This document shows positions 8,401-17,255 of a stretch of DNA of 64,000 nucleotides, piece by piece. The number at the start of each line of letters is the position of its first letter. Position 1 is the first letter of the stretch. This DNA comes from Chania multitudinisentens RB-25 (GTDB lineage: Bacteria; Pseudomonadota; Gammaproteobacteria; Enterobacterales; Enterobacteriaceae): contig NZ_CP007044.2 in assembly GCF_000520015.2 (NCBI RefSeq), positions 1,488,001 to 1,552,000 on the forward strand, read 5' to 3'. Made by a program: the position numbers and the translations under genes. The notes beneath the pieces were generated by a model. The model was not told the DNA's origin. It was given only the letters and a program-made list of their open reading frames with translations, and did no database searches.

Positions 8401-8526
8401 TATACCCGTCATACTTCAAGTTGCTTGGGTGTTGGCTGCCTTCACTCATCCCAGTCACTTACTTGAGTAAGCTCCTGGGGCTTCGTTCCGTTGCCGCCTA
8501 CAAGCAACTCGAATTATTTTGGGTAT
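8401..8526. repeat. Full-length ERIC element (IRU)
   Basis: A 126-base imperfect palindrome with TATACCC at one end and GGGTAT at the other. Inside are the terminal arms CATACTTCAAGTTGC and GCAACTCGAATTATTT and the diagnostic ERIC core, which on the plus strand reads CCCAGTCACTTACT then GAGTAAGCTCCTGGGG. The length and core match the enterobacterial repetitive intergenic consensus. It fills the space between the aroQ stop (8532) and accB and would be transcribed if aroQ-accBC is one mRNA. Shortened relatives occur at 50396 and 53471. Confidence 0.92.
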
Positions 8527-8531
8527 GGCCA

Positions 8532-8984
8532 TTAGTGGGTTGTTGACAAACGGCGAACCGCTGCCTGTAAAGCAAATGTGTAGCCATCCGCGCCGAGGCC
8601 GCAAATCACGCCTACCGCAATATCCGACAGGTAAGAGTGATGGCGGAAAGGCTCACGGGCATGCACGTTGGACAGATGGATCTCGATAAATGGGATCTGC
8701 ACTGCCAGTAGCGCATCGCGCAGCGCCACGCTGGTATGCGTGAACGCCGCGGGATTAATCAGAATGAAATCCGTATTACCGCGTGCCTGATGAATGCGAT
8801 CGATTAGCGCATATTCGGCGTTGGATTGCAGATGGCTCAGGGTGATGTCTAACGCGAGCGCCTGGTTTTCTAATCCATTAACAATCTCTGTCAGCGTCGT
8901 GCTGCCGTATTTCTCCGGCTCACGCGTCCCCAGCAGATTCAGATTGGGGCCGTTCAAAAGCAAAATGTGAAACTTATCCGCCAT
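8532..8984 (-). CDS. aroQ: 3-dehydroquinate dehydratase, type II
   Basis: A 150-residue type II dehydroquinase of the shikimate pathway, converting 3-dehydroquinate to 3-dehydroshikimate in the cytoplasm as a dodecamer. Marks are ILLLNGPNLNLLGTREPEKYG at the N-terminus (catalytic Arg and Tyr), NPAAFTHTSVALRDAL near residues 75-90, the catalytic-His region EIHLSNVHAREPFRHHS near 100-116 and the conserved IAVGVICGLGADGY near the end. A longer frame opens at 9026, but the start at 8984 gives the normal 150 residues, begins MADKFHI as relatives do, and has GGAGA upstream. The accBC genes follow on the same strand, across the ERIC element. Confidence 0.97.
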   Translation of the reverse strand: MADKFHILLLNGPNLNLLGTREPEKYGSTTLTEIVNGLENQALALDITLSHLQSNAEYALIDRIHQARGNTDFILINPAAFTHTSVALRDALLAVQIPFIEIHLSNVHAREPFRHHSYLSDIAVGVICGLGADGYTFALQAAVRRLSTTH

Positions 8985-9095
8985 TGTGCTGGTATCTCCG
9001 GCAATAAAACCATCATCGTAGAACATAGCCCGATGTCACTGATTTGTCACCTGCGGCACCGCGATTTTACGTGGATGGCAGGAACAAGGTCGGGC

Positions 9096-9124
9096 ATTAT
9101 AACGATATCGTAGCAATTCGCAGC
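9096..9124 (-). promoter_or_regulatory. Possible promoter for aroQ-accBC
   Basis: The 285-bp gap upstream of aroQ has a perfect -10 hexamer, TATAAT, on the minus strand at 9101-9096, about 110 bases before the aroQ start. The -35 region at the right distance (GCTGCG) is poor, so activity would need an activator or an extended element. Nothing else gene-like is present in the gap. Confidence 0.35.
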
Positions 9125-9269
9125 TAAATACTGGTCTTATCAGCGAAGATATTCAACCCTGAATTGACAAACAGATAACCTCATTATCGGATTATGAGGG
9201 ATAGAACACAGAAAAGTTCCGTACCAGAAGTGGTGATTTTTCCCGTCAATCGAAGGCGTTTAACTAGGT

Positions 9270-9869
9270 TTACCGCCACCAACTGCGGAATTTCTTGTAG
9301 CGCAGGGCCAGTAACAGCAATGCCAACACAGCGTAAATAAAGGGTTGTGGTGAAAAGGTTTTAACCGACCACAGATAGTGAATCGGGGTCAGGATAGCGA
9401 CCAGATAGACGAAATTATGCAGTTTTTGCCACTTAGCCCCCAGCTTGCGTTGTGCCCAGAGCGTTGAGGTGGTAGCCAGCGCCAGCAGAAGCAGCCAACT
9501 GACGATCCCGAGCGTCAGATACGGGCGGGTGACCAGTTCGCGCCCCAGTAGGTTAATATTGCTCAAACCCAGTTCCAGCGTTGAATAACTGATCAGATGC
9601 AGTGTAGCCCAGGCAAAACACCACAAGCCCAGCAGGCGGCGGCAGCGGATCAGCATGGGTTGGCGCGTGTAACGGGCGAGAGGCGTGACTAATAAAGTGG
9701 CCAGCAGCAATTTCAACGCCATTCTGCCGGTAAAATGCTGGATATCTTTGGCCGGATCGGCGCTGAACCAGCCTTGATCGACCGCCAGAATCAGCCACAA
9801 AAACGGCAGAAAAGCCGCCAGAGTGATCACCACCTTCAGCCAGCGGATATGGGTTGGGGTTAAGCGCAC
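9270..9869 (-). CDS. msrQ: MsrPQ system heme-binding membrane subunit
   Basis: A 199-residue inner-membrane cytochrome (formerly YedZ), slightly shorter than the 211-residue E. coli protein. It passes electrons from the quinone pool or flavin to periplasmic MsrP, which repairs oxidised methionine in envelope proteins. About six hydrophobic segments are visible (for example VVITLAAFLPFLWLILAV near residue 13 and GIVSWLLLLALATT near 137). The ferric-reductase-like domain has conserved His residues in LWCFAWATLHLISY near residues 82-95 and in LHNFVYLVAILTPIHYLW near 150-167. It begins immediately after the msrP stop codon, so the two are cotranscribed and probably translationally coupled. Confidence 0.95.
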   Translation of the reverse strand: MRLTPTHIRWLKVVITLAAFLPFLWLILAVDQGWFSADPAKDIQHFTGRMALKLLLATLLVTPLARYTRQPMLIRCRRLLGLWCFAWATLHLISYSTLELGLSNINLLGRELVTRPYLTLGIVSWLLLLALATTSTLWAQRKLGAKWQKLHNFVYLVAILTPIHYLWSVKTFSPQPFIYAVLALLLLALRYKKFRSWWR

Positions 9870-10871
9870 TCAGAAGTTCTCCCTTAAATCCAGGCCACGA
9901 TACAGCGAGGCAACCTGATCGGCATAGCCATTGAACAGCAGCGTTGGCTGGCGTTGAACATCCAGAATCCCGCCAGCACCGATGAAACGCTCGGTGGCTT
10001 GCGACCAGCGCGGATGATCGACATGCGGGTTCACGTTAGCGTAAAAGCCGTATTCATCGGGGGCAGACAGGTTCCAGGTGGTCGGCGGCTGTTCCCGGGT
10101 CAGGTTGATCTGCACGATGGATTTGATCCCTTTAAAGCCATATTTCCACGGTGTGATCAGGCGCAGTGGCGCGCCGTTTTGCGGCGGCAGTGTTTTGCCA
10201 TATACACCGACGGTCAGCAGGGCCAGCGGATGCATGGCTTCATCAAGCCGCAACCCTTCCACATAAGGGTATTGCAGACCACCCCCGATAAAGCGGTCTT
10301 TCTGGCCGGGCATCTGCTCAGGGTCATACAGGGTTTGGAACGCGACATAGCGTGCATGGCTGTTGGGTTCTGCCAGTTTGAGCAGTTTACCCAATTCAAA
10401 CCCGATCCAGGGCACCACCATCGACCAGGCCTCAACGCAACGCATACGGTAAATACGTTGTTCAAGTGGGAAACGTTTCAGTAAGTCGTCGATATCCAAC
10501 GTCATCGGTTTGGCGACTTCACCGTCGATCTTCACCTTCCAGCCGGTGGTTTTCAGCCCACCGGCGTTAGCGGCCGGATCGGCCTTATCCAGACCGAATT
10601 CGTAGAAATTATTGTAGCCAGAGACTTTTTCCTCCGGCGTCAAAGGCAGATTAGCCTGCCAGATCTCCGGTTTGCTGAACTCCAGCGGGTTACCCGGTGG
10701 TGCTTTAGGCCGATCGTTACCTTTGAACCACGATAATAAATCGGCTTGGGCGCGGGTGGATAGCGCCAGCGAAGCCGTAGTGAGGCCTAATGCCTGAAGT
10801 ACTTTACGCCGTTGGTAGAACACGCTTTCAGGCGTGACGTCGGCTTCGGTCAGCTTTGGTTGTTTTTTCAT
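9870..10871 (-). CDS. msrP: Periplasmic protein-methionine-sulfoxide reductase, molybdopterin subunit
   Basis: A 333-residue molybdoenzyme (formerly YedY) exported folded by the Tat system. The twin-arginine signal is clear: YQRRKVLQALGLTTASLAL near residues 19-37, with cleavage after AQA near 43. The sulfite-oxidase-fold core contains the Mo-ligand cysteine in YRMRCVEAWSMV near residues 140-151 and later conserved stretches such as GAPLRLITPWKYGFK near 236. It reduces methionine sulfoxide in periplasmic proteins and protects the envelope from chlorine-type oxidants. Operon with msrQ. Confidence 0.97.
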   Translation of the reverse strand: MKKQPKLTEADVTPESVFYQRRKVLQALGLTTASLALSTRAQADLLSWFKGNDRPKAPPGNPLEFSKPEIWQANLPLTPEEKVSGYNNFYEFGLDKADPAANAGGLKTTGWKVKIDGEVAKPMTLDIDDLLKRFPLEQRIYRMRCVEAWSMVVPWIGFELGKLLKLAEPNSHARYVAFQTLYDPEQMPGQKDRFIGGGLQYPYVEGLRLDEAMHPLALLTVGVYGKTLPPQNGAPLRLITPWKYGFKGIKSIVQINLTREQPPTTWNLSAPDEYGFYANVNPHVDHPRWSQATERFIGAGGILDVQRQPTLLFNGYADQVASLYRGLDLRENF

Positions 10872-11022
10872 TATTTCTATCTATTTTTGGCAGGTGATGG
10901 GTTAAGCATGGCGTGAAAGCCAAAGTTATGCGAGAGGGAGGAGTGTAAAAATGGGTGACACAAGGCTTAAAGCGTAAAGAAGCGGGCTCTTGGCTTCGGC
11001 GCGTTTACCGTTCGCAATAAAC

Positions 11023-11078
11023 GCTCGCTTTCCCTGCCTCAAGATGTGGATAAGAGGTAATCCAAAGGGAAAGCGAGC
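11023..11078. repeat. Long inverted repeat downstream of acuI
   Basis: GCTCGCTTTCCCT (11023-11035) is the exact complement of AGGGAAAGCGAGC (11066-11078). CCTC (11037-11040) and GAGG (11054-11057) inside the loop can extend the pairing. It lies about 30 bases beyond the acuI stop on the minus strand. It could end or stabilise the acuI mRNA, or be a dispersed repeat. The T-run of a normal terminator is missing. Confidence 0.65.
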
Positions 11079-11108
11079 CGTTAACCCGAACTATAATTTT
11101 CCGCGATT

Positions 11109-12086
11109 TCAACGGATTTTCACCAGCGTGCGGCCAGTGACGTTATTGTTCATCAGCGCAGCAGCTGCGGCAGGTACTTCTTCAAGCAGAATCTCCTGTG
11201 TTGCTTGCTGATAGAAACTCTCCGGCAGAATATTGGCCAAACGCTCCCAGGCGGCTTGGCGGCGCTGAAAGGGGGTATGCACCGAATCTATGCCTTGCAA
11301 GCGCACGTTACGCAGGATAAATGGCATCACGGTAGTGGGTAACTGATAGCCACCGGCCAGGCCGCAAGCGGCAACGGTCGCGTTATAATTCATCTGTGCT
11401 AGAACCCGCGCCAGCAATTTATCGCCAACGGTATCAATGGCGCCAGCCCACAGTTGTTTTTCCAACGGACGTGGTGTTTCAATATAATCGCTGCGTGGCA
11501 GAACCTCTTTGGCTCCCAGCGATTTCAAATAGTCAGTATTACTGTCGCGGCCACTGATAGCCGTCACGTTGTAGCCCAACGCGGCGAGCAGGGCAACCGC
11601 CGTGCTGCCTACGCCGCCACTGGCACCGGTCACCAGAATATCACCATCTGCGGGTTTCACCCCACCTTCCTCCAGCGCCATCACACACAGCATGGCAGTA
11701 AAACCCGCAGTACCCAGGATCATCGCTTTGCGCTCATCTAACCCTGCCGGCAAGGGCACCAGCCATTCGCCGGAGACGCGGGCCTGTTCGGCCAACCCTC
11801 CCCAATGGTTTTCACCAACTCCCCAGCCAGTGAGCACCACGCTTTGGCCCTTTTTGAAGCGTTGATCTTGGCTGCTGTAAACTTGGCCAGCAAAATCGAT
11901 GCCGGGCACCATGGGGAAGTGGCGGATTATCTTGCCCTTCCCCGTGATTGCTAACGCATCTTTATAGTTCAGGCTGGACCAGTTGACTTCAACCGTGACA
12001 TCGCCAACTGGCAGCAGGTTACTGTCGATATTTTTGACCTGCGCCAGAACTTGTTCGCCTTGTTGTTCCAATAGCAGTGCTCGCAT
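11109..12086 (-). CDS. acuI: Acrylyl-CoA reductase (NADPH), AcuI/YhdH type
   Basis: A 325-residue zinc-independent medium-chain dehydrogenase/reductase close to E. coli AcuI (YhdH), which reduces toxic acrylyl-CoA to propionyl-CoA with NADPH. Seen are the N-terminal VEVNWSSLNYKDALAITGKG, PGIDFAGQV near residue 62, the strongly conserved LTGWGVGENHWGGLAEQARV near 80-99, and the Rossmann loop VTGASGGVGSTAVALL near 150-165. The ATG at 12086 (MRALLLEQQ) is preferred over one at 12101, because GGAGAAGAG lies upstream of it and it matches the E. coli N-terminus. Transcribed away from csrD. Confidence 0.95.
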   Translation of the reverse strand: MRALLLEQQGEQVLAQVKNIDSNLLPVGDVTVEVNWSSLNYKDALAITGKGKIIRHFPMVPGIDFAGQVYSSQDQRFKKGQSVVLTGWGVGENHWGGLAEQARVSGEWLVPLPAGLDERKAMILGTAGFTAMLCVMALEEGGVKPADGDILVTGASGGVGSTAVALLAALGYNVTAISGRDSNTDYLKSLGAKEVLPRSDYIETPRPLEKQLWAGAIDTVGDKLLARVLAQMNYNATVAACGLAGGYQLPTTVMPFILRNVRLQGIDSVHTPFQRRQAAWERLANILPESFYQQATQEILLEEVPAAAAALMNNNVTGRTLVKIR

Positions 12087-12377
12087 GTCACTCTTCTCCA
12101 TGGTTTCATATTTGATATGAATGTTTGGGTCGGTTTTATTTGACTATATTCATAGTAAAAATGTGCGTTCTGATAAAGAACAAAAAAATAGTGCTTAATG
12201 GTTTTCTTCATCGTTTATGCTTGGTAGGGTGACAATTAAACCTGATATTGAGTAAGGATAAAGAGATCGCTTGCTTAATTTTTTTAAATCAGGATGTTGT
12301 TTTTACTCCAGCTGAAACGGGGCCTTTAGATATCAAAGGGTGAATGTTTATTTAACCATCGCAGACAAGGCACGGAG

Positions 12378-14309
12378 ATGAGATTTACGACTAAACTCTC
12401 TGCACTGATCACCCTGCTCGTTGCACTGGCTATGCTTTTAATGCTGATAGGGTGTTCATACAGTTTCTTTCAGGTCACTGAGGAGCGTATTGAACGCCGT
12501 TTCGAAACATTGGCAGTTTCTCTCGATCAGATGATGCTGCATGAACCCCCTCAAGAATATGCTCGCTGGCTGCCGCTGGTGATGCAGCCGCTTGGCATTG
12601 TTGCCATCAGTATTGATACAGAGAAAAGCAATCTTTTTACCTATCGGTTACCGGTGCAGAAAGAACCTTGGGAATCACTCAATGGCCATCGGCAGGTTTC
12701 GCTGAGCATGATGCACCACCCTGGGACGGTGCTGAATATCACCTATTTTGATCCTTTCATCACCGATATGCGTTCACTGCAATCTACGGCGGCGGTGATC
12801 CTGTCAGTTATCATTATGATAGCTATCCTGTTATTCAGCCTGCGTTGGTTACGTGAGCAAGCTGAGGGGGAAGATCGTCTTGAACGCCGTGCCCGGCGTA
12901 TTCTCAATGGCGAACGGGAGGAAGTGCTCAAGGGGGATGTACGTGAGTGGCCAGCCACCGTCAGTGGTGCGCTTGACCGCCTGTTGGCGGATCTGGCCGA
13001 GGCGCGCGAGGAGCGCAATCGTGTCGATACCCTGATTCGTGCTTTTGCCGCACAGGATGCGAAAACCGGCCTTAATAACCGTCTGTTTTTCGATAATCAG
13101 CTGACGACGCAGTTGGAAGAAGGGGGAGCACACGGCATTGTCATGATGGTGCGTCTGCCTGATTTCGATACGCTGCGTGAAATTCACGGTAATGCAACGG
13201 TGCAGGAATTGATGTACTCGCTGGTGAACCTGTTATCGACTTTTGTCATGCGTTACCCCGATGCATTGCTGGCCCGTTATTTTCACAGCGATTTTACCGT
13301 ATTGCTGCCGCACCGTACCTTGAAAGAAGCCGATGGCATTGCCACGCAGCTGATTAACGCTATAGATTCATTACCTTCAACGACGCTGATCGATCGTGAG
13401 GCATTCTTGCATATTGGCGTGGTTGCCTATCGTAGTGGGCAAACCACCGAACAAATTATTGATAACGCCGAACAAGCCACGCGTCATGCTGCGCTTCAGG
13501 GAGAAAATAGTTGGTATGTCTACGACAGCGATGTGCCAGAAAAGGGGCGCGGCAATGTCAAATGGCGTACCTTGCTTGAACAAGTATTGGCTCGCGGCGG
13601 GCCGCGTCTTTACTTGCAACCTGTGATCACGGTGGAAGGTGAAGTGCACCACCGTAAGGTGATGAGCCGGATCCATGATGGTACGCAGGAACTGTTGCCA
13701 GCGGAGTATTTACCACTAATAAAGCAGTTCGGGCTGGCAGAAAGTTACGATCGCCAGCATATGAGTCGGATAATTCCGTTATTATCCCTTTGGCCTGAAG
13801 AGACGCTGGCATTTCCACTGTGTGTCGATTCATTATTGCAGCGCAGTTTTCAGCGTTGGGTGCGTGACACCCTGCTACAGTGTGAAAAAAGTTCCCGTCG
13901 GCGAATTCTAATTGAACTTGCTGAGGCAGAAGTGTGTCAACATATCGACCGTTTGCGTCCGGTGCTGCGATTGTTCTCGGGGCTGGGTTGCCGTTTGGTG
14001 GTTTCTCAGGCGGGGTTGACCGTGGTAAGTACTTCTTATATCAAATATTTACCGGTGGAAATTGTCAAACTTCACCCGGGTTTGGTGAGGAGTATTGACC
14101 GGCGTGATGAGAACCAACTGTTTGCTCAGAGTTTGACCGGCGCGTGTGAAGGCACCCAGACGCAGGTTTTTGCGATTGGCGTGCGTACTCGCAATGAATG
14201 GCAAACGCTGAAAGAGTGTGGAATTCTTGGCGGACAGGGCGACTTTTTTGCCGCACCGGAGCCGATCGATGTCAGTCGTAAAAAATATTCGCGTCGTTAT
14301 CGTGTTTAA
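12378..14309 (+). CDS. csrD: RNase E specificity factor CsrD (degenerate GGDEF/EAL)
   Basis: A 643-residue inner-membrane regulator (E. coli 646). It directs RNase E to the small RNAs CsrB and CsrC and so frees the translational regulator CsrA. Two membrane segments (residues about 8-30 and 131-153) enclose a periplasmic part. A HAMP-like basic stretch follows, then a GGDEF-like domain whose signature is degraded to HSDF near residues 297-300, and a C-terminal EAL-like domain with ELAEAEV in place of the catalytic EAL motif. Neither cyclase nor phosphodiesterase activity is expected, as in E. coli. It precedes mreB, as in other Enterobacterales. Confidence 0.95.
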   Translation: MRFTTKLSALITLLVALAMLLMLIGCSYSFFQVTEERIERRFETLAVSLDQMMLHEPPQEYARWLPLVMQPLGIVAISIDTEKSNLFTYRLPVQKEPWESLNGHRQVSLSMMHHPGTVLNITYFDPFITDMRSLQSTAAVILSVIIMIAILLFSLRWLREQAEGEDRLERRARRILNGEREEVLKGDVREWPATVSGALDRLLADLAEAREERNRVDTLIRAFAAQDAKTGLNNRLFFDNQLTTQLEEGGAHGIVMMVRLPDFDTLREIHGNATVQELMYSLVNLLSTFVMRYPDALLARYFHSDFTVLLPHRTLKEADGIATQLINAIDSLPSTTLIDREAFLHIGVVAYRSGQTTEQIIDNAEQATRHAALQGENSWYVYDSDVPEKGRGNVKWRTLLEQVLARGGPRLYLQPVITVEGEVHHRKVMSRIHDGTQELLPAEYLPLIKQFGLAESYDRQHMSRIIPLLSLWPEETLAFPLCVDSLLQRSFQRWVRDTLLQCEKSSRRRILIELAEAEVCQHIDRLRPVLRLFSGLGCRLVVSQAGLTVVSTSYIKYLPVEIVKLHPGLVRSIDRRDENQLFAQSLTGACEGTQTQVFAIGVRTRNEWQTLKECGILGGQGDFFAAPEPIDVSRKKYSRRYRV

Positions 14310-14437
14310 TCTGATGACCGGGTAAAAATTGACGTAGAATAGTCTGTCTTTTCCTGTGGGCGTCAATAGGTGCTTACCACCGTTGGCAATCAGGAGAAAT
14401 GTTAAATTTTGTGCGCTGTGTTACGCCGTTTGATACG

Positions 14438-14466
14438 TTGACTTGGTGGCAAACTGAATCTTAAAC
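14438..14466 (+). promoter_or_regulatory. Possible mreB promoter and leader hairpin
   Basis: In the 323-bp csrD-mreB gap, TTGACT (14438-14443) and TTAAAC (14461-14466) are separated by 17 bases, a plausible sigma-70 pair with a weak -10. Downstream, GGCGGA (14586-14591) pairs with TCCGCC (14600-14605), forming a hairpin about 28 bases before the mreB start. The rest of the gap shows nothing gene-like. Confidence 0.35.
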
Positions 14467-14632
14467 GCGGGATTTCAGGCCCCATATTCGCTTTCCGTGC
14501 AGACGGCCGGAAACAACACAGACTATTTTTCACCGAAGTAGAACATTTCTGCGCCTTGTCGCTGCTTCGTGTGGTTGGTAAAGTAGGCGGATTTTATTCT
14601 CCGCCCCCAGCTTGCAGGATTATCCTTTCGTT

Positions 14633-15676
14633 ATGTTTAAGAAATTTCGTGGCATGTTTTCCAATGACTTGTCCATCGATTTGGGTACCGCCAATACCCT
14701 GATTTATGTTAAAGGACAAGGCATTGTACTGAACGAACCGTCGGTGGTGGCGATCCGCCAGGATCGTGCTGGTTCCCCCAAGAGCGTTGCGGCCGTGGGC
14801 CATGACGCCAAACAGATGTTGGGGCGTACACCGGGTAATATCGCGGCCATTCGTCCGATGAAGGATGGCGTTATCGCCGACTTCTTTGTGACTGAAAAAA
14901 TGTTGCAGCATTTTATCAAACAGGTTCACAGCAACAGTTTTATGCGCCCAAGCCCGCGCGTGCTGGTTTGTGTTCCTGTCGGAGCGACCCAGGTTGAACG
15001 CCGTGCGATCCGTGAGTCCGCTCAGGGCGCTGGCGCGCGCGAAGTCTTTCTGATTGAAGAACCGATGGCTGCGGCGATCGGCGCTGGCTTGCCGGTATCA
15101 GAAGCCACCGGTTCGATGGTGGTTGATATTGGTGGCGGCACCACCGAAGTTGCCGTTATCTCACTGAACGGCGTGGTGTATTCCTCTTCTGTGCGCATCG
15201 GCGGCGATCGTTTCGATGAAGCCATCATTAATTATGTGCGCCGTAACTACGGCTCACTGATCGGTGAAGCTACCGCAGAACGTATCAAACATGGTATCGG
15301 CTCAGCCTACCCCGATGATGAAGTGCGCGAAATTGAAGTTCGTGGCCGCAATCTGGCAGAAGGTGTGCCGCGTGGCTTTACCATGAACTCCAATGAAATC
15401 CTTGAGGCCTTGCAGGAGCCGTTGACCGGCATTGTCAGCGCGGTCATGGTGGCGCTGGAACAGTGCCCGCCGGAGCTGGCTTCTGATATCTCCGAGCGCG
15501 GTATGGTGCTGACCGGTGGTGGCGCGTTGCTGCGCAACCTGGATCGTTTGCTGATGGAAGAAACCGGGATTCCGGTGGTTGTCGCAGAAGATCCACTTAC
15601 CTGTGTGGCCCGTGGTGGTGGTAAAGCGTTGGAAATGATCGACATGCATGGCGGCGATTTGTTCAGCGAAGAATAG
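14633..15676 (+). CDS. mreB: Rod shape-determining actin homologue MreB
   Basis: A 347-residue bacterial actin that polymerises under the inner membrane and guides lateral-wall synthesis by the Rod complex. The protein is almost identical to E. coli MreB: membrane-binding N-terminus MFKKFRGMFSND, phosphate-1 loop IDLGTANTLIYVKG, phosphate-2 loop VVDIGGGTTEVAVISL near residues 161-176, and adenosine loop LTGGGALLRNLDRLL near 288-302. A longer frame opens at 14612, but the ATG at 14633 gives the normal length and N-terminus. First gene of mreBCD. Confidence 0.99.
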   Translation: MFKKFRGMFSNDLSIDLGTANTLIYVKGQGIVLNEPSVVAIRQDRAGSPKSVAAVGHDAKQMLGRTPGNIAAIRPMKDGVIADFFVTEKMLQHFIKQVHSNSFMRPSPRVLVCVPVGATQVERRAIRESAQGAGAREVFLIEEPMAAAIGAGLPVSEATGSMVVDIGGGTTEVAVISLNGVVYSSSVRIGGDRFDEAIINYVRRNYGSLIGEATAERIKHGIGSAYPDDEVREIEVRGRNLAEGVPRGFTMNSNEILEALQEPLTGIVSAVMVALEQCPPELASDISERGMVLTGGGALLRNLDRLLMEETGIPVVVAEDPLTCVARGGGKALEMIDMHGGDLFSEE

Positions 15677-15770
15677 TCAGCCCCAGATTGGTGGGATCGT
15701 ATCGGATAACGGTAGTCGCATGAAAGCCGGTGCGTTCCCCCTTTCTGTTGTCGAGGAACTCGCATAATTT

Positions 15771-16760
15771 ATGAAGCCGATTTTTAGCAGGGGGCCATCC
15801 CTGCAACTACGACTTTTTCTGGCAGTGGTTGCGGCTATCGCCCTGATCGTTGCGGACAGCCGGCTTGGTACGTTCGTTAAAATACGAACCTATATGGATA
15901 CCACCGTCAGTCCTTTTTATTTTTTGGCCAATGGGCCGCGTAAAGTTTTGGACAGCGTTTCAGAAACGCTGGCTACCCGCCAACAGCTTGAGCTGGAAAA
16001 CCGTGCCTTGCGGCAGGAACTGCTGCTGAAAAATAGCGATATTCTTCTTCTTGGTCAATTCAAGCAGGAAAATGCCCGTTTGCGGGAACTATTAGGTTCT
16101 CCACTGCGCCAGGACGAACACAAAATGGTTACGCAGGTGATGTCAACGGGTTCCGATCCTTACAGCGATCAGGTGGTGATCGATAAAGGCTCGGATAACG
16201 GCGTTTATGAAGGCCAACCGGTGATCAGTGATAAAGGCGTGGTTGGGCAAGTGGTAGCAGTGGCGAAAATGACCAGCCGCGTTTTGCTGATTTGTGATGC
16301 TTCGCATGCGTTACCTATTCAGGTGCTGCGTAATGATATCCGCGTGATTGCAGCGGGCAGTGGTTGCACTGATGATTTGCAACTGGAACATTTGCCGGGG
16401 AATACCGATATCCGCGTGGGAGATGTGTTGGTCACTTCCGGTTTGGGGGGGCGTTTCCCAGAAGGCTATCCTGTCGCGGTGGTTTCTTCGGTGAAAGTGG
16501 ATAACCAACGCGCTTATACCGTAATTCAGGCGCGGCCAACGGCGGGCTTGCAGCGTTTGCGTTATCTGCTGCTGCTGTGGGGGGCGGATCGCAACGGCGA
16601 AATGCCGCTGCCACCGGATGAAGTGCACCGCGTTGCCAATGAACGCCTGATGCAGATGATGCCACAGGTTCTGCCAGCGGCGGATGCCATGGGGCCACCT
16701 GCTCCCGTGACGGGAACCACGGTGCCACCGGCTGGCACGGAACCTGGAGCAACACGATGA
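15771..16760 (+). CDS. mreC: Rod shape-determining protein MreC
   Basis: A 329-residue bitopic membrane protein linking MreB to PBP2/RodA. One transmembrane helix (residues about 12-30), a long coiled coil (about 63-112, ETLATRQQLELENRALRQEL and following) and two periplasmic beta-barrel subdomains with GSDPYSDQVVIDKGSDNGV near 126-144 and VLVTSGLGGRFPEGYPVAVV near 219-238 are visible. The C-terminal 40 residues are Pro/Thr-rich and variable in the family. Its end overlaps mreD by four bases (ATGA). Confidence 0.97.
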   Translation: MKPIFSRGPSLQLRLFLAVVAAIALIVADSRLGTFVKIRTYMDTTVSPFYFLANGPRKVLDSVSETLATRQQLELENRALRQELLLKNSDILLLGQFKQENARLRELLGSPLRQDEHKMVTQVMSTGSDPYSDQVVIDKGSDNGVYEGQPVISDKGVVGQVVAVAKMTSRVLLICDASHALPIQVLRNDIRVIAAGSGCTDDLQLEHLPGNTDIRVGDVLVTSGLGGRFPEGYPVAVVSSVKVDNQRAYTVIQARPTAGLQRLRYLLLLWGADRNGEMPLPPDEVHRVANERLMQMMPQVLPAADAMGPPAPVTGTTVPPAGTEPGATR

Positions 16761-17245
16761 ATCGCTATCGCAGCAATGGGCGCTGGATAATCTGGTTATC
16801 ATTTCTGGTGGCATTGGTGCTGCAAATTATGCCGTGGCCAGAGCAAATCTACATGTTCCGGCCATCCTGGCTGCTGCTGATCCTGACATATTGGGTAATG
16901 GCGTTGCCGCATCGGGTCAATGTGGGTACGGGGTTTGTACTGGGATTGGTCATGGATCTGGTCTTCGGTTCCACTCTCGGGGTGCGTGCGTTGGCGATGG
17001 GGATTATCGCCTACCTGGTTGCCTTCAAATTCCAACTGTTCCGCAATATGGCTCTGTGGCAGCAAGCGCTGATCGTGGTGCTGCTGTCGTTGGCAATGGA
17101 TGTGGTGGTCTTCTGGGCTGAGTTTTTAGTGATCAACGTCTCTTTCCGCCCGGAGGTATTCTGGAGTAGTGTGGTCAATGGCGTGCTCTGGCCGTGGTTA
17201 TTCCTGTTGATGCGGAAAATCCGCCGCCAGTTTGCCGTACAATGA
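16757..17245 (+). CDS. mreD: Rod shape-determining protein MreD
   Basis: A 162-residue polytopic inner-membrane protein of the Rod complex, the same length as in E. coli. Five to six hydrophobic segments are seen, including IIWLSFLVALVLQIMPWP near the start and the conserved region GTGFVLGLVMDLVFGSTLGV near residues 56-75. The start overlaps the end of mreC (ATGA), and the stop lies in the ribosome-binding region of the next gene, so translation of the block is coupled. Confidence 0.96.
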   Translation: MNRYRSNGRWIIWLSFLVALVLQIMPWPEQIYMFRPSWLLLILTYWVMALPHRVNVGTGFVLGLVMDLVFGSTLGVRALAMGIIAYLVAFKFQLFRNMALWQQALIVVLLSLAMDVVVFWAEFLVINVSFRPEVFWSSVVNGVLWPWLFLLMRKIRRQFAVQ

Positions 17246-17255
17246 GGTTATATCA

